Assembly (NCBI GenBank): GCA_006503475.1
Contig: RSEH01000221.1
Coordinates: 1 to 64,000 of the forward strand
Length of the DNA: 64,000 bases
Reading direction: 5' to 3'
Source: Stentor roeselii
Lineage: Eukaryota > Ciliophora > Heterotrichea > Heterotrichida > Stentoridae
Part shown: positions 19,097 through 30,128 of the stretch, one piece after another
Layout: each line of letters begins with the position of its first letter
Numbering within the stretch: position 1 is the stretch's first letter
Notes under the pieces: generated by a model
Seen by the model: only the letters and a program-made list of their open reading frames with translations
The model's database searches: none
What the model was told of the DNA's origin: nothing
Position numbers and translations under genes: made by a program

Positions 19097-20653
19097 CTAT
19101 TTATACTTTCGCTGTTTTTTTATGAAGGAGGAGTCTGTTGACTTTGGAACTTTACTGCCCCATGGACGGAGAGAAGACTTTACCATCTCCGCATCGATGT
19201 CAAGCTTGGGAAGCTCGAAGGTCCCTAATGCGAATGATGTTTGAACCCCGATACTTGTTGTAGGAAGTTTTTTGTTTAGAGAAGGAAGAGAGTCTTCTCG
19301 CACTGGAGTTGAGATTATGTTGATACTTGAAATGTTCGGGATTGATAAGTTACTTGGAGAGATGTAGGGCTGGATCTGCTTTAGAAGAGTTGTTATTAGG
19401 CTTTGTCGGTCTTCTATTGATAACTTTTCTATTGGATTTGAGGAGCTATTTGGAGCTTACAGCTTGTGCATGTGAAGGGTTAACTCGTCTTCTTGGTTTA
19501 GACCTGGAGCTAAGTTTTTTAAGTCGTTTAGGTAATCGGCAAGGAGACATCCTAGATTGCGATATTTTTCAGACTTTTCCTTAAGTTTCTGCTGGATTTC
19601 AGTATAATCCGCTTTCAGCACATTATACTCCTAACTGTCTCTTACCATCTGCACCTGTGCAAGTCTGCTCATGCTTTCTTCTAGTTTATTTTCCAAAAAC
19701 CTTACAAGTTCTTCACTCATTTTACTATCCTGTCGAATATCCAGATCATCTCCAGGTGTAATAGTGATTTTTTTATTATTCAAAATTTCATCCTCCAATT
19801 CTTTGACCTTAGAATTGAGTTTTTTAATGATTTTCTGGCAATAATGTGATCTTTTTGCCAATTCAGACTCGACTTGTTTATGAATTTCGATATCTCTCTT
19901 ATAAGCAGCAGCCTGCTCTTCAAGTTGGGTATTTCTGTTCATCAATTTTTCTGTCTGCTTGCTCTGATACTCAAGTTCAGTAGTAAGCCGATGATTTTCC
20001 AGTATCGTGAACCTAGTAGTCGTATGCAATTGTTCATCATTGAGCGCCATGACATGTTCACGAGTTTCCTTAATCTTATAAAGCATGTCTTTTTTCAGTT
20101 TTTCCGTAGCTTTAATACGTTCCCTTTCAAGTTCTTCCACGTCTTTCACATGTTGTTTCTTTTCCTTTTCATAGTCTTCTTCTAACTGCTGCATTTTTTT
20201 CTCATATTCAGCCTTATTGACCTTGAACTCGTTCAAGTCACTATTGGCAGTCCTAAGTTTTTGTATCTCAATAGCGAGACGGTCAATTTCAGCATTATGG
20301 TCATCCATGATCTTCTTGATAGATGAGTCTGAATGACTATTACCGTAAAATTCTCTGCTTTGCTGAAAATCCGCTTGAAGTTCTTTCAAATCTGTTTCAA
20401 CTTTGCACTTCATTTTCGTCATTTCGCTGACATCTGAGTTCAGTGATTTGACCATCGAACTGTGAACATCTTGCAACTCGGTGAAAGAAGTTTTCAGAGA
20501 ATTTCGCTCTTTTACCAAGTTCTCGTTTTCAAGAAGACTACTTGGAAAGTACTAACGTTGGATGCGCTCTTGAAGCTTTTTTTCGGTCACTAAGCCGTTG
20601 AGGATTTCGCGCATTTGGCTTGTCTGTTCGTCGCTTTTTAAGGGTTACCTCAT
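19097..20653 (-). CDS. Ciliary coiled-coil protein of the CFAP157/BBOF1 (DUF4515-like) kind, four introns
   Basis: Five exons (20649-20653, 20553-20633, 19646-20537, 19461-19630, 19097-19445) are separated by four 15-nt introns and encode 498 residues. The introns are GTAACCCTTAAAAAG, GTACTTTCCAAGTAG, GTAAGAGACAGTTAG and GTAAGCTCCAAATAG. Exon 1 is only ATGAG; if that splice is wrong, translation could start at the next ATG (MREILNG). The middle is long coiled coil with the segment LNDEQLHTTTRFTILENHR, which resembles basal-body and flagellar proteins of this family. The tail is Pro/Ser rich and basic. The family link is from memory of the motif and is moderately sure; the gene model is firm. 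Confidence 0.8.
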
Positions 20654-20867
20654 TGAATTTAATTAGGATTTGAATCAGGTTGAATGTAATGGCAGGAGGA
20701 TTTTATAGGAGTTTGATGAAAATGATAAGTTTTGGATTATTTTGAATGAAGAGAAGTGTATTTTAAGAAGATTGATTAAGTGGGAAGGTTACTTGGGAAG
20801 ATGGAATAATTTAATAATTGAAATGATTATTGATAATAGTTTGAATTATTCTGAGGATTATAAAGTT

Positions 20868-23800
20868 CTAAATTTTCGATTTTTCTTCATGTTCTTCCTC
20901 TTCAACCTGGTTATAAAGATAGTTTCTACACTTGGTTAAAATCCCAGGAGTGAAAATTTGCGAAAAACAGACAAAAAAGTAATCAGGTATCAAGGCTATC
21001 AAAGGAACAATAATAATAACAATAAGTGCGAATTGACACTCAAGCATATCCCAAACTATTCCTCTTGCTTCATTTTGAAAAATAGTCGCGATAACCCTGG
21101 AGTTAAGTCCAAAAATCGACAAGTAATAAATAACAAGACTTGCAACGCCAGCCACTCTGTTTAAAACTTACAAACTCATCCACGTCCAGTGAAGATTTTC
21201 AAGAAACAGCTTCAACGTCACTATATTAATAATCACACTAAATGACAACGTTGAAACCCAGAACAAAGACTTCATGTCACCCGCTGGATCCACCGAAACT
21301 GAAGTCGTCAATGTACTGATCCAATACGAAACACTTCCATGCCAGACTGCGAAAATCACCCACTTCCAAAAATTCCTAAAGTTAAAATAACTTTGTTTTT
21401 GCCCAATTCTATACAACTCAGGAAGTCTCAGACTTTCAAAAGAATCAATATCTTGTTCTAAGGCATAAGCAATTAAACAAGGCCAGCTAGTCCAGAATGA
21501 ATTATAAAGAAGTGGAAGCCAGTCCATAAAAAAGATCTGCCCACTGAACCCATTATAAAGTGCAAACCAAATTTCAGTAAAAACAACAGCAATGTTTTTA
21601 TAAAAATAGTAACAAATAAACCATGAAACTCTTTTATACCCCCATCGCCCATGAACAAGTAAAAACTTATTCAAAAACCTGAACTGGTCAAAAACGAAAT
21701 CCGCGGATTGACTGGCTTGAGCGCCTTCTTTGCCACTAATGCCAATTCCAATATGCGCTTCTTGAATCATGCTGACATCATTCGCGCCATCACCAATAGC
21801 TAAAGTAATCCATTTTCCATAAGTCTTCGCAAGTTTCACCACTTCAGCCTTCTGTGCAGGACTGACTCGACAACAAATGCAAGAAAGTGCCAAAAACCCA
21901 AGTTTAAAAAAAGTCTTTTTTAACTGCAAGTCGCTTAAAGCCCATGCCAAGGTCTGCCCATTGATGACGATGCAGATTTCGAAAGGTAAAGTCGCTTTTG
22001 CCAGTTCAAGATCTCGAAATGAAAGAATCTCCAAAGAGTATTTCTCTGACTGGAGATTCAGCTTTGAAGTGAGTTCAGAGACTGAAGAAGAAGAAAGTTG
22101 CAGTAGTTCCATATTTCTTCGAATAAGGTTGCACGATTTCCCGATTTCCACTGCGGTCTCTTCCTTGTCTCCTGTTAACACCCAGACTCGGATTCCTGCG
22201 GACATCAAAGATTCTATTGTGGAAGGGACTCCTTCTTGAAGACGGTCTTCGATCCCTGAACAGCCGATGAACTCTAAATCGTGTTCCAGGTCTGATGCCA
22301 GTTGGGATAACTGAGAGTCTTTCGAAGGGTCGTTTGAAAGACTGGCTTTTTTCCATTTTTCATGCCAATCGTGGAATTCGTTTCCAGGAATTTGTCTTGA
22401 AGCCATCACAAGACTTCTTAGTCCTTCATTTGCGAATGCTGAAACTTCTAAACTCACTTGAGCAGCGATTTTTTCATTGAGTAAAGGCAAGATGACTGAA
22501 TCAGCTCCTTTGGTCATTAGAATGAGTTTATGAGATTGAGGGTCTCGAACAACGACTGACATTCTTTTTCTGTCTGAGGTGAAAGGGACTTCGATGATTG
22601 TTTCCCAGGTTTCACTGGTTCCGAGGACTTTTAGAAAGGTCATGTTGTCGACTTTATCGATTAATTTCACTCCTAAGTTACTGGCGCCTGTTATTAGTGC
22701 CAACTCGTCGGGGGAGGACCCTTGGTATTTTATCTCGTCGTTTGAGGAGACTGGGAATACTGAGTTGCAAAGAGCCATAAAACGACAGAATGATAAAAGG
22801 TAAGGATGCTCTTTGTTACGGACTAAACGCATCACTTGGTACTCGAGACTTGCCTCTGTGCCGAAGTCTGATGTTGATTTTCCGTATATTATTCCATTTA
22901 CCATGCACTTACGGAATATCATCTCGTTTCGTGTTAAGGTCCCTGTCTTGTCTGAAAAAACAAACTCGATTTGGCCCAGTTCTTCGATGAGATCTGATGA
23001 TTTACATTTAGCCATATTTCCTTCATGAAACAAGTCTTTGTCCTCGTTTATCAAAAAAGCCAAAAATAGCTTCAAAACTTCTAGTGCTACATAAAGAGAT
23101 ATTGGAATAAGATGAGAATACGCAACCCAAAATGTGAGAAACTGTGTTATATATCCTGTAGCTTCATTAGTACTACCAAAATCAATATAACTATGTTTTT
23201 CCATTTTATCTTTATTTTGCGCACTAAGCGCAGAAAAAGTAATACAAATCGCAATCTGAAAAGCAAAAACCGTATACAAAATCTTATTCATAGTCCTCAA
23301 AACATTGCTAACCTTATTAGGAGGTTTCTTGCTATTCTGTATAATTTTAGTATCATGTCCAGTATAAACCACAAATCCATAAACCATCTCAGTATTCTTC
23401 AAAAAGCATCCTTTAAGCATCAAATGTCTTAAACTAAGCGGGACTTTTTCCTTATCAAACAGTTGAAAATTGCAATTCCATTCAAAAGAAGCAGAAGGCT
23501 GGTCACATTCCACATAAAGTCGAAGTCCATTCAACTCACTCTTGCGATTAATCAAGTCCTTAGTATCCTGAACACTATTCTTCTCTTTCAAATTGCTTTC
23601 TCCATCCAAATTCACAGTATTCACATAAGCTTTACCCTTGGGGTCAGTAGAACTAATCAAAACCAAGTCAGCAGGGAAAAATTCTTCATTTTTTACTAAG
23701 ACCAAATCTCCAACTTTCAATTCTTCAGTCTTCACCTGATCAAAAACAAGAGTTTCTCTATTAAATCTCTGAGTCATTACTGAATTAACTGCCCTGTCTT

Positions 23801-24170
23801 GTTTATGTCGATAATAATCTTCGTACCCTTCTTTCAACATCGTAAAAAATAAAACCGCTGCAAAAGTTCCGGCCATAGAAAATGGACTTTTAGGTGAAAA
23901 CGGCATTCCCGATAGAACTGACATGATCAAGAAGTAGATATTAGAGATCCTTTGAAACTGCCACAAAAGTGACTTAGGAGCCCAGGTCAATAACGAGTAT
24001 TTCGAAGTTTTCACCTGGTTAGAACAAAACTTATCCAAAGGCGAAGCAGGAAAAGAAACCAATCGTCCTCCAACAAATTCCCCCTGAGGTTGATTAAGAT
24101 AAGTCAAATCTTCTTTCGCAGCCTTGCTGAAAATGCTGACAGTATTTTTCTTATTGTATCTATTTTTCAT
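20868..24170 (-). CDS. P4-type ATPase (phospholipid flippase), one intron
   Basis: Exons 21172-24170 and 20868-21156 are joined by removing GTAAGTTTTAAACAG (21157-21171), giving 1095 residues. P4 motifs are present: NTVNLDGESNLK, DKTGTLTRNEM (phosphorylated aspartate), KGADSVILPLL, WVLTGDKEETAVEIG and GDGANDVSMIQEAHIG. The N-terminus has the P4 signature LLWQFQRISNIYFLIM. The intron lies in the C-terminal membrane region, so the unspliced frame would lose the last helices. Flippases move aminophospholipids to the cytosolic leaflet and support vesicle budding. Confidence 0.95.
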
Positions 24171-24231
24171 TTATAACCAAAAAGCCAGAAAACTCTTAAA
24201 TAACTAAATACCATTCAATTCCTAAAACTTA

Positions 24232-24984
24232 CTAAAGATCTTCAACAGCTGTTCCATCTTTCGGAGGGTCTTGCATTTCAGAGGTCCACAAAGTGAGATT
24301 ATCTCTAATAAGCTGCATGATTGTCGTGGAGTCCTTATACTGGTCCTCATCCAAGTTGTCAAGTTCAGCAATTGCCTGTTCAAAAGCAGTTCTTGCCATA
24401 GTGCAAGCTTCAGTGGGTTGTTCCCTTACCTCATAATAAAACACTGAAAAGTTCAGCGCTAGTCCAAGTCGGATAGGATGGGTCGAAGGCATTTCACTAC
24501 TCGCAAGTTCCAAAGCCTGCTGATAAGCTTTCTGGGCATTGTCAGTAGAAGTGGTGCCATACTTGGCTTTATTAGCCCCGGCGGTCTGGTACTCTGCCAT
24601 ATATCTATAATAGTCTCCCTGCATTTTCAAGAAGAACACCCTAGATTCAGTCGTGTTTCTTTTGTTAGTCAAGATGAAAGTGATCAGATCTAGAACTTCC
24701 TGACACTTGTTATTTAACTCTTCTTCTATTTTCAGTCGGAAACTTCGGGCAAGTTCAGCACGCTTCAGGTTTTTTCTACTTTCTTCTTTCCCTTCTAAAG
24801 CACTGATTGTGCGCCAGGCGGTTCTTCGGCTTCCGACGACGTTTTTATACCCGACGCTGAGAAGGTTTCTCTGGTCAACGCTGAGTTCACTTGTTTGAGA
24901 GACGACGTCTTTCATGATTTTGACCATATCTTCATATCTTTCAGCTTGCTCAGCAAGTTTCGCATGGTATACAAGCTGCTCCAT
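24232..24984 (-). CDS. 14-3-3 protein
   Basis: The protein has 250 residues, the normal length. Family signatures are the N-terminal [45 protein letters not shown] and the C-terminal DNLTLWTSE. The phosphopeptide-binding residues K, R, R and Y of the family can be placed in [11 protein letters not shown] and DYYRYMAE. 14-3-3 dimers bind phosphoserine/threonine motifs and regulate many kinases and trafficking proteins. The start codon is certain from family alignment and lies 8 bp from the divergent start of the four-TM gene. Confidence 0.97.
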   Translation of the reverse strand: MEQLVYHAKLAEQAERYEDMVKIMKDVVSQTSELSVDQRNLLSVGYKNVVGSRRTAWRTISALEGKEESRKNLKRAELARSFRLKIEEELNNKCQEVLDLITFILTNKRNTTESRVFFLKMQGDYYRYMAEYQTAGANKAKYGTTSTDNAQKAYQQALELASSEMPSTHPIRLGLALNFSVFYYEVREQPTEACTMARTAFEQAIAELDNLDEDQYKDSTTIMQLIRDNLTLWTSEMQDPPKDGTAVEDL

Positions 24985-24992
24985 TTATATTA

Positions 24993-25517
24993 ATGAACTC
25001 TGCAAATAGTTCTAGCAGTGTGGAAACCACTTCGCTTTTAAAGCAAGATCTGAGGAAGACTATCATGACTGAAAGTATCTTGTTCTTGGTTTTAGGAGTC
25101 ACGAGTTACTTGTCGTTGATTTTTATGCCGCATAATATTTTAGTGTTCTTTGTTGGAGCTATTTTGTATGGAGCTGTGTTGTTGGTTTGTGGAAGTGTTG
25201 GACTTTATGGAAGTTATAAAGTCAGGGTCAAGGTTGTTTTGGTTTATTTGATTTTACTGGTTTTGAGTGCTGTTGCTAATTCTATGGCTATTGTTGCTTG
25301 TGTTGTTCTGCTGATTCAGCATCTTGTTCGTGGAGTTCCTCAGTGTAGTCAAACTTGTGACTTGGCTAGGTTCGTTTTTGTTACTTTTGTTATTTATTAT
25401 GTATTGCAGGCTGTTTTTGCATTGGTGTTGTTTGCTTATTCTTGTATCAGTTTTAAACATTCACTTTTGTTTTATAGGAAAGAGAAGAAGTTTTTGGTTG
25501 GGTTTGTATCGAGTTAA
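24993..25517 (+). CDS. Four-transmembrane protein, paralogue of the gene at 12357
   Basis: The protein has 174 residues with four predicted membrane helices (about 25-45, 50-72, 77-107 and 125-150) and a CSQTC loop before the last one. It shares with the 12357 protein the segment GVTSxLSxIFxPxNxxxFF and the overall layout. The N-terminus is Ser/Thr rich and cytosolic by charge. Function is unknown. An internal ATG at 25065 is a possible alternative start, but it would remove only the hydrophilic tail. Confidence 0.75.
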   Translation: MNSANSSSSVETTSLLKQDLRKTIMTESILFLVLGVTSYLSLIFMPHNILVFFVGAILYGAVLLVCGSVGLYGSYKVRVKVVLVYLILLVLSAVANSMAIVACVVLLIQHLVRGVPQCSQTCDLARFVFVTFVIYYVLQAVFALVLFAYSCISFKHSLLFYRKEKKFLVGFVSS

Positions 25518-26016
25518 GAGATGGGTAATTTAAAGGTTAGAGATCATGACTAGGATTAGTAATTAAGGATTCTTAATGAGGGAATTAGTGTCTTGACAAC
25601 TTGAAAATAATTGAAAAGTTAAGTTGGGGTTTATGGAGCTGGCTTCGTGCAGGTTTTGTTTATCTTGATGATGGTATACTCGTTTTTTTATCCTCGAATT
25701 ATAAAATACCGATTACAACCTTGATTTTTTGTATTTTATAGGACTTTATTTGATGTTTTTGTTGATAATCTTGGTTTTATCAAACCCACCAAAAAATATG
25801 CTAAACTTTTATTTGTTGAAATAGTTTATTTTTCTTGCCTATCGTAATTTATTTCTTTTAAATTACTTCAAACCAGCCAGCTACACATTTAAGATCTACA
25901 GTTATTTTCGTTTGCCTTCTCTAATTAATCTCTCAAGATATATCACTCTTCCCCCAATCTAATATTAAACTAACTTCAATATCAACCTAAAAATTCCAAA
26001 CAAATCTAAACCCTAA
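25518..26016. other. Convergent intergenic region
   Basis: No gene seen. The left half is G/T-rich (3' flank of the plus-strand gene) and the right half A/C-rich (3' flank of the minus-strand gene). There is a poly-T run near 25684. No supported RNA structure. Confidence 0.55.
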
Positions 26017-26439
26017 TTAGTTAATAGGATCTTTGTTGAACTCAAGTTTGAAGTCCTCAGTCTGCTTGATATAGTTAATAAAGTGCTTCACGTTCGAGAA
26101 ACAAAGAAGTGCTTCAGCCGGAATAGTATACCCAAGTTCATCCTCAAGCCGAATGACGATCTCAGCAGCGTCCATGCGGTCCAGTCCATGATCTTCAAGT
26201 TCAGAAGTCGCAGTGAGTTCACCTTTATTGCAGGTCCTGAAGTAGTTCTTAATAACATTCAGCACATACTTCTCGATTTCTTCTTCTTTCTTCAACACTA
26301 AAGCCGTCCTAGTCACAAGCTGACCTGAACTATCATAAGATCTCAGCGAGAGATTCGATGGTTTCTCGTTGTGAGGACGTGCTGAGGCTTGGGTAAGCGA
26401 ACTGATCATTCTCAGCAAGAACTTGGATGATTGCAACAT
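26017..26439 (-). CDS. Mitochondrial acyl-carrier-protein-like protein lacking the attachment serine
   Basis: The protein has 140 residues. The N-terminal 35 residues are basic and Ser rich with few acids, like a mitochondrial presequence. The rest is an ACP fold: EKYVLNVIKNYF (helix 1), LEDHGLDRMDAAEIVIRL (helix 2) and LEDELGYTIPAEAL. In ACPs the helix 2 motif is DSLD, whose serine carries 4'-phosphopantetheine; here it is DRMD (R88, codon CGC). It therefore probably cannot carry acyl chains and may be a structural subunit, for example in respiratory complex I or bound to LYR proteins. That role is inference. Confidence 0.85.
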   Translation of the reverse strand: MLQSSKFLLRMISSLTQASARPHNEKPSNLSLRSYDSSGQLVTRTALVLKKEEEIEKYVLNVIKNYFRTCNKGELTATSELEDHGLDRMDAAEIVIRLEDELGYTIPAEALLCFSNVKHFINYIKQTEDFKLEFNKDPIN

Positions 26440-26616
26440 TTATAGCTATTCAAATTAAGAGAGTCTGAATTGGTAAGAACAAGATTAATGGTTAGACAAT
26501 ATCTGCAGGTTCAGAAATCGAGAAAAATGATGATTTTTCATGAGTTTTCAATTGAATGAGTTTTAAATGATTTCTATTGAAAACTGAAGAAGTTAGCCAA
26601 TAAAAACTTAACTAAT

Positions 26617-27834
26617 CTAATGCTCATGAGATAAATCTTTAGGAATCTCCCAAGTGAAATCAGCCTCTTCTTCCCTTCCAAAGTGACAGTACGAAGCGGT
26701 CCTTTGGTAAATAGGTCTTCTGAGGTTGAGTTCATTGATAATGCATCCAGGTCTTAAATCAAAGTTCCTAAGAACGACTCCCAGTAAATCCCTGTCAGTT
26801 TTTCCAGCTTTGACAGTTCCATAACTATCGACATAAACAGACAAAGGCTGTGCAACTCCAATAGCATAAGAAATCTGAACAATAACCCTTTCACAGAATC
26901 CTCCCTTTACCAGACTTTTCGCGATCCACCTTGCAGCATAAGCTGCTGACCTATCAACTTTCGTAGGATCTTTTCCACTAAAAGCTCCTCCTCCATGAGC
27001 CCCCCACCCTCCATAAGTATCAATAATAATTTTTCTTCCAGTAAGTCCAGCGTCTCCATGAGGTCCTCCAATTACAAACCTTTTACTTGGATTAAGATGA
27101 TAAATAGTGCGATCGTCGATATACTGAGCAGGAATAACATGTTTAATGACATGTTCTTTCAACTGTGACTGAATTTCTTCATTGGTGATGTCAGGGTCGT
27201 GTTGAGTGGAAATAAGAATTGTATGGACCCTTAAAGGCTTGATTTTTCCATTTTCCTCGAAGTACTCGACAGTCACCTGGGTCTTGCCGTCAGGTCTCAC
27301 CCACGGGCAGACCCCTTGTTTCCTGACTTCAGTCAAACGGTACCCGAGGCGAGTGGCGAGCGAGTGAGAAAGCGGCATGCATTCAGATGTCTCGTTCGTC
27401 GCGTAACCAAACATGTGACCTTGGTCACCTGCTCCAATATTTTCGTCGGCTTTGCCCTCGTGGACTGCTTGGGCTATGTCAGGACTCTGCTTCTCTAAAG
27501 CCACTGCCACTTCACACGTGTTGTAGTCAAGACCTTTCTCTACGTTGTCGTAACCGATGCTCTTTATTGCATCTCGAACTACTTGCTCGAAGTTCACTTG
27601 AGCGGTTGTGCTTATTTCTCCGAAGATCATTACAAAGTTCGTCTTGGCGCATGTCTCGCATGCAACCTTTGCGTTTGAGTCTTGTCTTAAACAGGCGTCT
27701 AAAACTGCGTCGGATATCTGGTCGCATAACTTGTCTGGGTGACCTTCGTTTACACTTTCGGATGTGAAGAGGAAGTGACCCAGAGGCAAGTCTGCGATAT
27801 GCGTCAAGTTTCCAGAACTCATATTTATCGCCAT
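26617..27834 (-). CDS. MAT: S-adenosylmethionine synthetase (methionine adenosyltransferase)
   Basis: The protein has 405 residues. Signatures are [49 protein letters not shown] and CHFGR near the C-terminus. It makes SAM from methionine and ATP, and so supplies methyl donors to enzymes such as the DOT1-like protein at 8444. Two starts are possible: 27834 (MAINMSSGN) or 27822 (MSSGN); the second follows ataaat, the usual start context here. Family members do not decide it. Upstream lies a 147-nt tract without C on the plus strand (27863-28009). Confidence 0.97.
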   Translation of the reverse strand: MAINMSSGNLTHIADLPLGHFLFTSESVNEGHPDKLCDQISDAVLDACLRQDSNAKVACETCAKTNFVMIFGEISTTAQVNFEQVVRDAIKSIGYDNVEKGLDYNTCEVAVALEKQSPDIAQAVHEGKADENIGAGDQGHMFGYATNETSECMPLSHSLATRLGYRLTEVRKQGVCPWVRPDGKTQVTVEYFEENGKIKPLRVHTILISTQHDPDITNEEIQSQLKEHVIKHVIPAQYIDDRTIYHLNPSKRFVIGGPHGDAGLTGRKIIIDTYGGWGAHGGGAFSGKDPTKVDRSAAYAARWIAKSLVKGGFCERVIVQISYAIGVAQPLSVYVDSYGTVKAGKTDRDLLGVVLRNFDLRPGCIINELNLRRPIYQRTASYCHFGREEEADFTWEIPKDLSHEH

Positions 27835-29225
27835 TGATGCATTTCTGACGTAAGAAAATGTCTGGAAATAGAGAAGAATTTTTTTGGTTGTTTTGGGTAG
27901 GGGTTTTTAGGAATTTAGGAAGGGGTATATGGGTTTTAGTAGGTTAGGGTTTGTAGTTTTATTTAAGATTGTGATGAGGGTTATATGAAATAGGTTTATT
28001 TAATTTATTCGATTTTGGTAAATATTTTAAATTTAGAATAATAGGTATTGATAAATTGTTTACAAATTTTAGATTAGTAACCAAATATATGTTGATTGCT
28101 ATTAATTAAAAGATATAATTATAATTATAAAAATAATAATCAAATTATTTAAATTAACGAATATTATTTTATATATAATTTATCTTTAATGAATTAATTT
28201 GTCTTTATGAATATAATTTAATTATTATCTTAATTTAAACATATAAATTTTTAATTAATTAATATAATTATAAATTTCTCTTTAACGTAGTTCGGATATT
28301 TAATTAAACCAGTTAATTTACTTAATTAATTTTAAATATTGAAAAATTAAATTTATTATTGCAATAAAATTCATGAATAATTCAAATTTTCATATACTGA
28401 ACACTAAATTACAAAAATATTTATTATAAAATATTTATTATGAAACTTTTAATATGTATAGAAATAGATTCCATTTAAATTTTTAATAATTTGTGCTAAT
28501 ATTATTTGAAATCAATAAATTGAATCAATAATAAATTTGAGATATATAAAATTTAAGCTATTGTAATCTGCTTTATATTTAATGCAATAATTAATCTCTT
28601 TTGTTACGATAATAAATTATATTAAATTTTCATCATGATTAGATGGATTCTTTTTAAAGATTTAATGATATTGAGTTAGTTTTAAGAATAAAAAACATCC
28701 TTCCATATATAAAATATTACTCAACCTTTTCAAAAAAATACTTAAATTTTGTCAGTCTAATTTCTATTATTATTATTATAATTATTTATAATTCAAAGTT
28801 GATTAAAAATCAATTTAAATTTAATTAATTTAAAAAAAATTCCAACAAAGAGTGTCCCGTCATTTAATCATTCAAAAAATTCTCAAATAGCAATTAGTAA
28901 ATATATGGATTTAAGATAGACATAACCTATGCTATAATGTAAAAAATCAAAGACTCTGCAATCTTAAACTAAATATTTAAATATCAGACCGTAAGTAAAG
29001 CTCAGAAAACCGTTTCTCTCTAATTTGTAATTCAATATTCAATAAAAGCTAGTAAAAATTAAGACTTAAAAATAGCTTTATCTCTATGAAATTCTAAAAG
29101 CTCATCTATTAATTTTCCAAAACCTCTAACTACCTAAAAACATAATAAAACTCACCAATACCCAAATAAAACTATAATTTCTTGAAAAATGATCAATCAA
29201 TATTCTAATCAAAACTGATTACTTA
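27835..29225. other. Long AT-rich intergenic region
   Basis: No gene seen in 1.4 kb, the largest gap after the left end. The right end of the MAT leader is C-free (27863-28009). The middle is extremely AT-rich with simple A/T repeats (for example tattattattata near 28770). No open frame above background, no clear RNA fold and no tandem array were found. Confidence 0.6.
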
Positions 29226-30122
29226 TTAATCAAGCATGACACAGTTTTTCGGAAACCTTCCGACTTTCTCCAAGATTTTTCCAACCCACCAAGTTGACTC
29301 ATGATCATTAGCAAACAAAACAACACGATCACCAACATCCAAACTGATTTCTTCTTCATGACTAGCTACAAACGGATAAAGCACAATAGCTTCTTTAAAT
29401 CCGGCATTATTACTATTCTTTGGAGAAAAAACCTCTGAGGCAAAGTTGCTAAAACTAGCAGTTCCCTTAAGACTTCCCCTAACACCCTGTCCTTCATCAG
29501 CACTTACCAGATCAGCGATTTTTTTACTGACGTCTTCACTCAGCTTATCCCAGTTCCCGTCGAATCCCTGCACAAGTCCAACGACATCATTGACGACTCC
29601 CGCGATTCCAAGTTTAAAATCTTCGAATTCTCTTCTTACTCTGAGATTTTCTTCTAAAAGTTCATTTTCCAAAGAAATTTTTTCCTTTTTCGCTTTTTTA
29701 TTCTCACTGAGTAATTTTTCCATTTCTTCTTTTAAATTGTTTTCTTCAAGACAAAGGTTTTCCTGCATATTTTTTAGTTCTTCTTCCATTTCTTCATTCA
29801 TTTTTTTGTGTTTTTCAAGTTTTTCACTGAGCGCCTTTATGTAAGAAGTGTAGTAATTTTCAAGGTTTTCTTGATTACTTGGGACTGACCTTCTTTTTAC
29901 TTCGAAATCATCGAGTTTGGGTTTCGGAGTCTCTGAAGTTCTTTTGTTCAAAATGTTTTTTCCTTTGTTTAAACGAGTCTGACTCGAAGGGAGAGACTTT
30001 TTGATTGAGTCAGAGATACCGATTTTTATTAATTTCGAGGTGGACTCGGAATGACCTTCTTTTGAAATCCCAGACTTCGCCTTGACTAAGCGATTTTTAG
30101 GAAGAGACTTGCGTTTGTCCAT
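29226..30122 (-). CDS. Coiled-coil protein with C-terminal SH3 domain
   Basis: The protein has 298 residues. The N-terminal 90 residues are basic and Ser/Lys rich, then residues about 88-165 form a coiled coil (heptads rich in E, L and K). The SH3 domain is at about 239-297: AIVLYPFVASHEEEISLDVGD, TWWVGKI and GRFPKNCVMLD contain the ALYDY-like, double-W and PxxY-like positions of the fold. It probably is an adaptor joining a proline-rich partner to a cytoskeletal or membrane site. Its start lies 6 bp from that of the divergent gene at 30129. Confidence 0.85.
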   Translation of the reverse strand: MDKRKSLPKNRLVKAKSGISKEGHSESTSKLIKIGISDSIKKSLPSSQTRLNKGKNILNKRTSETPKPKLDDFEVKRRSVPSNQENLENYYTSYIKALSEKLEKHKKMNEEMEEELKNMQENLCLEENNLKEEMEKLLSENKKAKKEKISLENELLEENLRVRREFEDFKLGIAGVVNDVVGLVQGFDGNWDKLSEDVSKKIADLVSADEGQGVRGSLKGTASFSNFASEVFSPKNSNNAGFKEAIVLYPFVASHEEEISLDVGDRVVLFANDHESTWWVGKILEKVGRFPKNCVMLD

Positions 30123-30128
30123 TTAATA

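Noticed and set aside
20742-20939. 65-codon plus-strand frame between two minus-strand genes
   Set aside because: It overlaps the 3' end of the flippase gene in antisense and is dominated by G/T-rich leader DNA.
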